Part shown: one piece after another, positions 11,078 to 22,100 of the stretch
Numbering within the stretch: position 1 is the first letter of the stretch
Layout of the letters: each line of letters opens with the position of its first letter
Assembly: GCA_963970005.1 (NCBI GenBank)
Contig: CAXAMN010023362.1
Span: 423,984 to 487,983, forward strand
DNA: 64,000 bases
Source: Durusdinium trenchii
Lineage: Eukaryota; Sar; Dinophyceae; Suessiales; Symbiodiniaceae
Direction: 5' to 3'
Notes under the pieces: model-generated
What the model was told of the DNA's origin: nothing
The model's database searches: none
What the model saw: the letters and a program-made list of their open reading frames with translations, nothing else
Program-made: the position numbers and the translations under genes

Positions 11078-11387
11078 GCGGCTGGGTCCGCCCGTACCGG
11101 GAGAAATGTTGTGGTAATGTTGCGGTATCTGTGGCGTTAGAGTATCGTTGCAAGCACTGGTGGTGGCTAGATTCAAACTGCTTAAATAAAAAACATTCCC
11201 ATCATCCCGGTTCTATATAATACCTGGCTAATACGAACTCGTAGCCAGCTAGAGCCGTACCATGAAGCCCTTGTTCTACCTGGCTACTTTTGACCAAATC
11301 TAAAACATATCATGCTGCTCATCATGAATCAGCAGTAATGTCCAACAAATATATATATATATATATTTGCACTACCAAGTTGCCTTC

Positions 11388-11440
11388 ACCATCTTTTCCC
11401 GAAACTTCAGCTCTTTCTCTTGGATTTCCTCAGTATCTTG
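11388..11440 (-). CDS. Candidate short coiled-coil exon
   Basis: Reads QDTEEIQEKELKFREKMVK in minus frame: charged, helical and Glu/Lys rich like the other candidate exons in the region. Too short for a firm call. Confidence 0.3.
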
Positions 11441-11569
11441 GCAACTGCGTTTTTGGATGTGTTTGGGACTTTGGCAATACATCCACGGCCTAACATGTCA
11501 ACTATGCCAGTGCAAGCTATGTACCTGGTATTTCTTTTCGGCAACTTTCTTTGCCTGAAGAGACCTCTC

Positions 11570-11765
11570 TGCCTGGCCGCAACTCGTAAAGATTGAATTG
11601 AAACAAGAAGTCAAAGCCAAACCGAACCTCTTCCTCGGGTTTCAGGTGCACCCTCGGCCAGGAGCCAAACAAAGCCATGAAACACAGCTGTTTCATCATG
11701 AAGAGTGGCCCATTGACCCTGAGCTTGGTTCCGGGATAGGGCACGGTCTGTCTTGGCATCCAGAG
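11570..11765 (-). CDS. Candidate exon, unknown protein
   Basis: A minus frame with natural protein composition (PGTKLRVNGPLFMMKQLCFM, HLKPEEEVRFGFDFLFQFNL). No family recognised. Overlapping frames on both strands look less protein-like. Boundaries uncertain. Confidence 0.3.
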
Positions 11766-11829
11766 ATTGATCATCAGGCTGCTCGTCTGCAACTAGGTCT
11801 GCCTTCCGAGGTTGACTCCGCCAGAGCAT

Positions 11830-13298
11830 GAGGTTACATTCACATCCACGATATTAGCATCCAGTGCAAAACATCTATATGAGCCCGTCAAGCCTCCCAG
11901 TTCCCCGTGGGAGATCCATAGAATCCATACCTTGCAAAATCTAGAATCTAGCAAATGATGCACCGATTCTCACAAGATCGTTGCCAAAATCCGACACCCG
12001 TGCTTCATGCAATGCATCCGGGAAGCGTCGATTTGTCCAGGAAGTTTTCCTTTACTTTTTTGACCTGTATGCATAACGATCCATTCCGACGTAAAACACT
12101 AATCTTTTTTATCTGAATGTATCTGGCATCCCGGCATTCAAACAATACGGGCAAGAAGCATGCTCTTGCACATGACAAGTTATATAAGCAAATTCAACTG
12201 GGGCACGACAAACCTGTTTTGCAAACAGTGGCCTGATCAGAAGGCTGATGTGCCGAAATCCTAGGCTTGAATCTGAAGTAGTGACCAAAGCAAACACATG
12301 CAAGAGCAATAGCATTTCCATGTCTTACTCATTAATCTTGCATGCCCCAAGTATCGAGAAGCCATGGTCCCGAGGCAAACAGGCCGCTGGTGACCAAGCA
12401 GCTATCAGCACCTTGGCCATATGTGGCAGCCATTCCCACATGGTCTGCTTACAAGCTTCTTCACCACAAGGGGTGCACTTACGACATAATTAAGTGCAAC
12501 CAAGACCTTTTGCCCTAAGTCTCTCTCTCTCTCTCTCTACTATATCTCCATCTCACTCTCGCCATCGTCGTTTGGTGGGGCCCGGTGGGATTTCCACTCA
12601 GCTGCATGTGCTTGCCGGGATTGAAATTCAGATAAGACATACAGTAGTTCACGCCCTTCAGGTATCTTCAGGCACTATTGACCATTGAACCATTGCAAAC
12701 ATCGCATGGTCCACCAATGGCAGCTCAGGTTGCAAATATGCGATCTTTGTTGATTGATTTTGGCTTTGGAATGCCAAAATAAGCTACACACAAAGGGCAG
12801 TTTGCACCAGTCACCAGTTGGCGTGGCTTTTGGAGGGCTTTTTTGTAAAAGATCCGCAAAAGTCAGAACAGATCCGCAAAGGACAACTGTAAAATAATCG
12901 GTGGCGACATCTCAGAAAGGCACCCGAACCGGTCTAAAGAAGGTCCTTAAAAAGATGTAAAAAAAGGCATCTAATTACATCGATAAAACACGGATGTCTA
13001 AAGGCTTAAAGAATCTTCAGCGGTGACATCTCAGCATGGTACCAATGCCCATGAAGGGTTCATACTTCATTGGGTGCTGCCCTATGGCAGGTCTGAGCCA
13101 AAGGCAATCAATAGCATGCTGCGGCTGAGGCTGTGTGGACATGGATGAGCCATACATTTGCCGTTACTTGTGTGCGGTTTGCCCGCAATTGTTTTGAAGA
13201 CCTGTGGTTGGGTCTGCTATAAATAGAACAGTTTCATTTCATGCATGGCCAGCTCAATTAGGGGGGAGACTCAAAGCAGCCAAGAAAATCGATAGTCA
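11830..13298. other. Non-coding stretch with CT microsatellite
   Basis: No convincing exon seen. A (CT)n run lies at about 12519-12538. The stretch from 12840 to 13040 has short A-rich, imperfectly repeated segments containing 'gatccgcaaa' and 'aggaccttaaa'-like words. Probably intronic or intergenic. Confidence 0.4.
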
Positions 13299-13380
13299 CA
13301 ATTGCGGCGGCCTGTTCTACCAATTGTGCTTCCAATTCCTCTCTCTCGCGGCGTCTTTGCTCCTCTGCCTCCTGCATTCG
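13299..13380 (-). CDS. Candidate coiled-coil exon
   Basis: Reads RMQEAEEQRRREREELEAQL then VEQAAAI before a GT donor-like site (CAATT/GTGACT). A clear charged coiled coil in the same style as exons at 2904-3025 and 13538-13612, supporting a long minus-strand coiled-coil gene. Confidence 0.45.
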
Positions 13381-13537
13381 GGTATGAGATGCAAATACTT
13401 TTGCGTATTTGCAACATTTTGCAACGGCATTAGTCATATTCTCCGAGTGCCTTTGCCCAATAGTCCTGGCCTTATGCTAGTAACAAGGGCATTCACTACT
13501 AGTAGCAAAAAAGTTACTACTTGCTGTCATCATTTGT

Positions 13538-13612
13538 CCTCCGCTACTAGGGTCCTCCGCTTGCCGACGTTCCTCTTCTTCTCTAGCTTTGCGTCGTGCA
13601 TCCTATGCTTTG
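13538..13612 (-). CDS. Candidate coiled-coil exon
   Basis: Reads DARRKAREEEERRQAEDPSS then GG in minus frame. Charged helix followed by a Ser/Gly turn. An overlapping frame also gives a charged peptide, so the frame choice rests on similarity in style to the exon at 13299-13380. Confidence 0.35.
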
Positions 13613-14164
13613 GATGCAGCTTTGTCAAGCCACCAGCCAAGCATGTTTTAGGGGTGAAGTCTTCCAAACATTTTTCTATGAATTCTGCATTTGGCTCACG
13701 TTGACTGCAAATTGCCAGTATGCCACGACCCCAGCCAATGTGTGGGTCAACTAAACTAGTACCTAAAATTGCTGCATGCTCAAGTCTTCCCATGAGAGAT
13801 TTCCAGGGACTAGCAGCGAGTAGGATTCTGCTACGTCAGCTATTTAAGCCGTGCCGGACTGCGAGAATCTGAATTTTGGACCAGTCGTAGATAGCAACGA
13901 CTCGATTGTACTTGGTCCAAAGCTAAAGAATGGCCGGCACAGTAGCAATTGAACACATGGTGGCAAATACGTCCAAATATGCAGCAAGAGTGTGGCACAA
14001 ATGCACGTCCTCCTGGGCTTGAACTTCAGCCGCGCGCTCATTGCCTCAGCAAAGCTATGCTTCTCCTTCTACGTCTTGTTCTGCACATAGCTGTGGCCTG
14101 TGAGCTAAATCATCCGTTATTTAATACAACGACTGCAAGCAGCCACTGGATCACTACCCGGCGG

Positions 14165-14222
14165 TAGTCGCTGGGCTGCTTGACCCTCCCGGATGCTAAC
14201 CAATGCAGCTTTCAACTCGAAA
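14165..14222 (-). CDS. Candidate short exon
   Basis: Reads FELKAALVSIREGQAAQRLP in minus frame with a possible GT donor beyond it. Helical pattern only; no family recognised. Confidence 0.25.
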
Positions 14223-14384
14223 CAGGTTGCATGCCTTTGAACATGTCTTTGTCTGGCAAAACCCGAAGCCAAGCCAGAAGTAACATGCTGCAAACGCAGT
14301 CTGAAACACGAAGTCTGGAAGAAATCGTTGGAAGAAACAAGTGTGGATTCATGTGGATTCCGGTCCGCCGACTGCGGTGGCACC

Positions 14385-14442
14385 ATCTCGCTGCCTCCGA
14401 GTAGTGCTGCTCCTCGCTGGTCTCAATCCGGGCGACCTTGAA
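14385..14442 (-). CDS. Candidate short exon
   Basis: Reads KVARIETSEEQHYSEAARW in minus frame. Charged helix; no family recognised. Near the edge of the AT-rich repeat block that received the giant retrotransposon. Confidence 0.25.
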
Positions 14443-14639
14443 TTCGAAGCTTTTCACAATTGGAACGCTGAGCAGGAGCATGTTAAAAAGAACAGCCATC
14501 ACTCATGCTGTCCAGCTAGCAGGAAGGGGTGCTGTCAAAGACATCCAAGAACTAAGATGCCTTGAGCATGGGTTTTTGTCAATATTTTTCACTCTGGGGC
14601 CCTCTGGCGCCTTTATGTGCCATGCCAGCTGCCCACCCT

Positions 14640-15635
14640 CCCTCCCACCCACCTCAAAATAATATATATATATATATTATTATTAGGTGGGTGCACCCAC
14701 GTGAGCATAGAATTATATGGAGGTAACTTAGGTCAGAAATAATAAACCACACAGCATGATAAGATGGGGGGGGGAGGTGGTATAGACCACCCACCTAGGT
14801 GGGTAGATATATGGGGACAGCTCCTAGGAATGTGTTCAGTAATAGCAAACGTAGGTGGTTCAAGCGCAACCACCTACAAAATAATAATCGCGCCCTCTTT
14901 TCTGCCATTCTCTCTCGGTTTTTCTGTGGTACCGTGAACGTCTGACTCCCACATCAATCAGCTATGCTGATTAGGGAAAAACCCAGTGGATCCACCCTAT
15001 CAGGGGGCTACCTTTATCTGGGATCCATCCATTCGAGCACAAACATAATTTATTTGGCAGGTGGGCCTGTCATCCACCCCCAAAATAAATAGTTACTTGA
15101 ATATTATTAATGATGTCTGCGGGGTAAGCCTTGCCCCCCTTACTGGTTCCTTCTACTAAACTCCTCAATGTTTTCAACCTGTTCCATGGAATAAGTGGCA
15201 AATACTGGCAACATTCCCCCACATTATCTATTATTTAACAGGTCGTTTAGGGGGTACCCCACCCCTGAAATAATTTAATGGACCATATCACGCTAAGCAA
15301 AGACTAGAGGAATGTATGATTGCCATAGCACAAATATGTGCAACACTCTTCAGTCATGTCCATTGTCCGTTCTCTTCTTTCCTTCAGCTGTTCTCAATTC
15401 ATCTCAGAGTAGCATGCCTTCATGTTTCTTCACGTGTCTTCACCATTATTCAGCTTTCAATCCTGAATGGCTCCTGATGAAATGGCAGCAGGTTCTCAGC
15501 TCTGTGGACAAGCACACCAAAATATTTTTGCTCTGGCACACGTACCCCTCCACCTGCCAAATAATTTCCAATAAACCCTGCATTATACCTTCTATGTCAT
15601 TCAGTGTTGAAACTTATTTAGAAACAATATATCAA
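14640..15635. repeat. AT-rich hairpin-rich repeat block at the left side of the giant element
   Basis: No gene seen. The block holds a 24-bp AT palindrome (AATAATATAT...ATATATTATT, about 14660-14685), a CCCACCTAGGTGGG palindrome near 14790-14803, and several AAATAAT/ATTATTT words next to CCACCT or AGGTGG. Similar words recur just right of the giant retrotransposon (33060-33215), so the block was probably one AT-rich non-autonomous repeat that the retrotransposon split. Confidence 0.5.
15631..15635. repeat. Target-site duplication, left copy (ATCAA)
   Basis: ATCAA directly abuts the TG of the left LTR. The same five bases follow the CA of the right LTR at 33054-33058. Five bases is the size typical for Copia-type integrases. 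Confidence 0.9.
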
Positions 15636-15794
15636 TGCGAACGGATGGAAAGCGTGCCCTGGCCCCGTTCAAGCCCTTAGTTCGACATGAAGCTCGCGCG
15701 CAAAAGCTCCTTTTCGCCTGGTTGGGCACTTGAGCCACATGTTTATGGCAAGTGTCCATGTAGCAATTATACTGGGACCTCATCTCTATTCACA
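15636..15794 (-). repeat. 3' LTR of the giant Copia-type element (159 bp)
   Basis: This segment is repeated in direct orientation at 32895-33053 with one difference seen (CCACATG here, CCAAATG there). It begins TG and ends CA on either strand. Because the ORF runs on the minus strand, this copy is the 3' LTR. At 159 bp it is short for so large an element. Confidence 0.92.
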
Positions 15795-15800
15795 CCCCCC
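15795..15800 (-). promoter_or_regulatory. Polypurine tract (G6) beside the 3' LTR
   Basis: On the element's strand GGGGGG immediately precedes the TG of the 3' LTR, the position where plus-strand DNA synthesis is primed in LTR retrotransposons. It is short but correctly placed. Confidence 0.6.
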
Positions 15801-16125
15801 ACATCCGTGCTTCGACGGGGAAGGGAGATGATTGGATGTAAAAAACCGGAGAACAATCATGTTCTCAAAAGTGCGTTGGAGGTCAACCAGTATGTCCTAT
15901 AAAACTGAATTAGCAAACGATCTTGCATTCGCATGAAATATGGATCAAACAGGTAATGGAGCTACAAACGGAAAACGTGCATCTACCTGTGGTATCATAT
16001 GATTACCGACGGTGTGAAACACAATCCTATCTCACTCCCATGATGCCAAAATGGTCATCATGAATTACCCAAGATCCCTCAGTACGTGAAGTACTGGAAG
16101 TAGTGTGTCGGCACGACCCCAATGC

Positions 16126-19100
16126 TCAACCATTCGTAAGTTGTCGCATGTAGTCAGCTCCGACAAAACCAATGTAGTCCTTGATGAGCTCAACGTTCCT
16201 TGGGTTTCCCCTTCGGATCTGCTCCTCAAAGAGCTTCAATTTCTGTGTTTGGATATCGGATACCTCTATGCCGTAGTAGCGGCATGCAACGAGGATCTCC
16301 TTTGTGACATTCTTTCGCTCCGATTTGATGGCGGGGCTAATGTCAATGAATTTGTATGGAGCTGTACCTTCGTCATCTGGCTTCTGGTAGTAGCTGTATC
16401 GGCTCGCTCCGAAGGTCTTCCTGATCAAGCGTCTGATGAAATTTGAGATGAATGCCAGCTTCTCGATGATCTCTTCCTGGGTCTCAGATCTTCGAGCTTT
16501 TGGATCACTCATGTTACGCCGAGTGCTGCCGACCTCTCTGAGATACTTGTGGCTTAGCCCGCAGCGGATTGCAGTGATCATCATCGGGTGAATAACGTGG
16601 GCGTGGAATTCATAGATCTGCCACGCTTCTGTTGCATATGTGTCGTTGGTCCATTTGCTCATGCCCACGACCTCGGCTCTCTGAAGGCGTCTTGGAAACC
16701 CAGTATCCGGATCATTCGGTACTAATGGCCATCTATTGAATGGAGTGTCATGCCGCTGTCCATCGTCAAACTTTCGCAGTACGTCTTCACGATTCTCAAA
16801 GCAATTGATGTCGAACGTTGCGTTGGCCAAGCTCTTGATCAACTTCATCAACCTCAGATCAAATTGCTGTGTGACTGCAAAGTTGTGGTCGATGGGGATC
16901 GCGGCTTCCTGTGGCAATTCGTCAATTGCGAAGGGGAAAGGCTGTGGAAGTTCATTCCCGTATCCATCTTGAGGGACCTCCCGATACTCGGGTTCGCCTT
17001 CAGCTTCGTCCGGTCGTTCCTTCATGATGATAGGAACTCCCTCGTCTTCCTCTCCTTCGGATTCCTCGACGTCAATGACTTCTTCGGCTGTCTTGCGTGC
17101 TTTCTTGATGACTTCGTCGATGTTTGCACCTGCAGAAGAAGTCGCTTCACCGGAAGAACTGGCTGGCACGTCTCTCGGAGGTGATCGTTGATTGCGGTCC
17201 CTTGTCTCCTTGGGTACCACATGCGTGAGCTTCCCATTCGCGATCAAAACCGCTACGCAGTGCGGACATATCGTCAATCGCGCATCGACCTCGCCAAGGC
17301 AGTTAGGACACGGTCTTGAATCGTAGTCTTTCATTGCTCGGCGATATACGATCTCCTCAAAGATCTCCTGCCACTCAGTGCTATCATATTCTGGGTAGAT
17401 ACCACTCTCCTCGATCGTGCCCAACAGCTTTGAGATTTTGGCGTCGTCCTCGGAGTAGGTATCGTCCTGGACCTCGATCGCCAAACTCTCAAGCTTTTGA
17501 TAGCGTGGAGTCATGATCGGGTTTCCGTATTTGGACTCCAGAATAAGGTAGCTTCCAGGGTCGGGTTCTCTATTGAGTAACCTGATCCATTCGATCTCCT
17601 CAGGCTGTCCGGGTTCTGCATTGTCGCATTGCAACCATGCCCCTTTAACCTCATCGAAGGGAACGACATCCTCAACCAATAGAGATCCAGTCGCTGAGAT
17701 GAGAAGCCCGTACTCCTGCAGCTTCCACACCGGAATGTAGAGAACCACTGGGCGATCACTCAATGCGACCTTACGACCCAGCCAAGGTTTTCCCTTGTAG
17801 CCCTGTTCCCAGGCCCATGGCGGAAAACATGTGAAGTGGATAGAATCCCTTCCCGATAAACCGAGACCTCCTGGCACCAGCCCCCGTCGCATGATTGAAG
17901 TCAGCGCTCCAAGGTTGGTAGCGTGAAATGCAGTCACCATGGATAGGGCCATGTCGTTGGTCATTCTCGATCCAATGTGGTCGATGTTGATGGTGACGTC
18001 ATAACCTCCGCCGTCCGACGAGTGTGCTGAGGTTGCTCTTACGGCCACGGGAAAGCACCATCCATCGCTATTGTGGAGTCTTGCTTTGGTGATTCCCATG
18101 CCCTTGAGCTCGTCAATCCATTCCTTCTCCATCGGGTCATCAGGATCATTGAGTTCATCAGGGTGAACGCGAACTGCCAACATTTGGAACCTGATTCTCT
18201 TGGTTATGCGGAAACACTCGTAGTTCTGGTCGAGGTACTTTTCCAAACGCGCCTTCTTGGTCACGATGTCAATGTTGCCATAGTGATAACCGTCTTCCCA
18301 AACCGCGTTATCACCTAATAGGTCTTCCCATGACACCCACGCGCCCTCATCGCATTTGATTGGAGTGAGTCTTCCTCCTGTCCTGAACTGGCGTCCAATT
18401 CGATGTCTCAACTTCGCTCCCAATCGGCGACTCAGGGCCTGGCTCGCTTGGCTGTACTCTGGTACTCGACAGTCTGGAGTCGGATACTTGTGGTTGCCAT
18501 AGTCGGAGTTCTGTGCAGCGAAAGTGACTCCATTGATCGGTACTAGCTCAACTCTCCCGACCATTGTCATGGGGTCGATCGGCTTGTATCCCTTCTCCCT
18601 CCGTGTCGGTAGGGGATAGAATTGATGACATGCCTTTGGTTTGAGGGAACTGGAGTGCACAAATGCCTTCTCCACAAACTCGTACACCACCTTCATATCC
18701 CTAGGGCCTACTTCCGCCAGCTTCCGCCCGTTGTAGGAATGTGTCCCTCCTTCGACTCCATCAGCACTTTCAATCAAGGTGAACCCGTCATGGTCAAACA
18801 TTGTCACGACTCTTGCTTTCAACATCTCTTTTCGCCTGAACTCGCTGTCGACCTTCCTATCTGGAGTAGGCGATGCTCTCTGCTTCTTCTTCTTAGGCCC
18901 CTCGGCTGGATGTCCGGATGGTATATCGTCGGGTGCAACCTCTCCCTTCACTCTCTTTTTCCAATCACTCAGCACTGAGGTGACTGTGGGTGAAGATGAA
19001 GGGATCTTCTCGCAATTGAGAGTTGTGTGTCCCGACTTCATGCAGTGGATGCAGAATTCTGCTTGCCCGATCTTCTCCTCAAACTCTTCAATGGCTTGCA

Positions 19101-22100
19101 GTATTGATGTCTTCGGGTCGGACATGTCAACGTCTGGCTCCTCCTTCTCCTGTTCAAATTCAGTCTCCATATCGACACCTTCGGCCTCGGGCTGGTCATT
19201 AGCCTCTGTTCCATGTTCTGGTTCTTTCCCGATTTCGAAGAAGTGGTCGATGTCAAATTCAGGAGGCGGCATGGTCCTCATGCGAACGAGAATCAGTGCC
19301 ACGTTTGCCGCCTCTTCAGAGTGCGGGTCCAATGTCCTGATCATCGACCGCTTTCGGTTCTCATACGTTGTCCTGTCGTACAGTGATGCAGTGACACGCT
19401 TGATGGATTCTTCTAATCCCGTCCTCAAAGCCTCGATGTCACCCCATCCCGAGAACAGGTGTTTGAAGAGTTGAGCAACTTCTAACATGCCCAGCAGCGC
19501 TTCCACCATATCACCTACCCGTTCCTCCGAGGGATCATCTCCGAACATATTGCGGAACACCTCGGGCTCCAGTATGGTCTTGAGATATTTGGTGTAGCAC
19601 ACGTTGCCAAGGTCATAAGATCCCTGAAAGTACATGGCCTCGCCGATTATCTGCTTCTCCACATGAATGCTGGGTCCTCTCCTCGTTTTGAAGAAATTCT
19701 CCGTCATTGTTGATGACAACCTGATCCCCCCGAAGAACGAGATCTCCTTTTGGAAGCCTGGGTTCCCGTTAAAGATGATCATCGCCTCATGTAAGAACTT
19801 CATCAGATCTACGTGCGGGTTCATCTCGGAGATCATGACGGTGGGAGATGATACCGTTTGCCCCATGCCGAAGTTGTAAAGCATTCGAGCACATGCATGG
19901 AGCCGCTTCTGGACGTAGTCTTCTGCGGACATCCCACGGCACCTATTTGCTGCTCCGTTGATGCATTCTGCATAGCAATCATCTTTCTGATCGGAGTCTG
20001 CGGGATCGCAGACTAAACAGTAATCGCAGCAAATCTCCTCACCCTCCTTAAAGTCATCGATGACGTACCACCTCTGAGTCCTCGAGTAGATTGGCTCTGG
20101 TTGAAGGACTCCCCAGTACTCATCCATCCATGGCATTTTGTTCTCTCTCCTTACCTTCTCCCTTTTCCTTCGCTCAGACTCGTTCTCACCTGAAGCTCCC
20201 GCAGTGGACTGATATGCATGGCTTCCCCTCACGGAGTCTCCGAACAAGTACTGATACAACCTCTCTTTGTCCTGCAACACGTGTTCCAAGTTGGGATCAT
20301 GGAGGCTATTCGCTTCGGTCAAGGGATCCGGTGCCATGAAGCAAGAAGCGAGCATCTTTTCTCTGAACAAATACTTTTCCATGACAGCGTGGACCAAAGA
20401 GGTTCCAGACTTCATAGTGTAGGGGTGACCGCCTCCGGCGACCGAAATGGCTCGCCAGAATCTGTCCGACGTCGTGGACATCATGCCATTCAGCGACATC
20501 TCGTCCTTGATCATGTTGGCGATCTTGCCGAACGAACCGACGGCATGGTGAAACTCCACGTCTGCGCAAACCCTCACGAATGTAGGTAGCTGGCAGCATG
20601 TGTCAAGTTTGACGATCGCGTCCCTAAGTCTTGGAACGAAGTCCGTGGGAACAATCACTGTCTTGTATGTCCCCTTCTCGCCCGCAGTCACTAGGTGGCT
20701 CAATGACAACCACACATGGATGGAGGTGGGTTCATGGCGTTTGACATCATCAATTCGATCATGAATGAAGTCGATGAAGCCATATGGATCCGTCACCACT
20801 CCCCTCTTGTACTCAGGAGTACATGACATGTTGACGACCTTATCCCATCCAAGTGACAATAAGCTCTGGGCGAACACTGTCTGTTTCCCGGAGTTCGACT
20901 TGGTTATGTACCCAAAGTCCGACATCAGAATCACTTTACTGGTCTTCATGGCGCCGATGAACTCACAGTGCACACTCCCACCATCGATGGTGCGAGACGC
21001 TGGCTGGCACGTGACGCTTGGGATGAAGCCCTTCAATGTTTCACGCATCCTTAGCTCCAATTCCGCTTCGTCACTCACCTTGGCTTCCATTGGGTAACAA
21101 AGGTTGTATAGCGTCCTCGGAGATGGTAGCCCTCCAGCAAGTGACACTTGAGTTGAGTCGTAGATGTTGGTATATTGGGCGAACCAATGGGCGTCTTCTT
21201 TGTGGTAGTTCCGGTCGATCACCGTCTCTTGGTACCCCACATGCCAGAACATCAAATACGACGTCAACCTTCGTAAGTATTGCAGCCATGTCATCTGTCC
21301 GTTAACGGTACAGGGACCTTCTACGGTGTGCCCGGATGGCACCTGATTGGCGCTGACCATTGCGTAGACCTTCATGTCTCGCGAGAAATAGTCTTTCCCG
21401 AACACGTAGTGCTTATCTGATCCCATCGGAAACGGCATCCTAAACCACGTGGTGATTGAGATGTCCCTTGATGTCGCACCAGCGGATGTTGATCCACCTG
21501 TTCTTCCCCACCGCTTATAGGATGTCGACCCATACCCAGTTGAACTGTCGGAAGGGCGTTCCGAAAAGTTCTGCTGTTCAAAAGACGGTGGCGGCGGAGG
21601 AGGTCTTGGTGCGCGAGGCATTGGCTTGGCCGTCGGCCTTGTGAAGTCACCATATATCTGAAGCGGCGGGCACCACTTTGGTCTATGAGCAACGTCAGGA
21701 GGCTCAGGACCTTCGCTATCCTGCATGTTCCAAAACGGCAACGAGGGGATAATTTTGTCCTCGATTTTCTTCTTCAACTCCTCGATGTAGTCGGTGTAGG
21801 ATTTGAAGGCGCTGCCCCGTCGGTTGTACTCATCTTGCCTCCCGCTCTCCGCTGCAGCTGCGTTGTACTGAACTCGAAACATCGTGGGATCAACCGGGAT
21901 CCACTCATTGATCATCGGCATGACTTTCTCCCTCATGAATCTGAGTTCTTCTGGTATTATCATGGCTACCGCAGGCTTGCAGTTGTCGAGGTACTTCACC
22001 ATAACACTCATGGAGCCTAAAAAGGTCTCCATATGGTTCTGAGCCGCCGACCTGTACTTCGGCAACCCTCTCCTCCTGGCAACCAGGTCCTCGAGCACAT

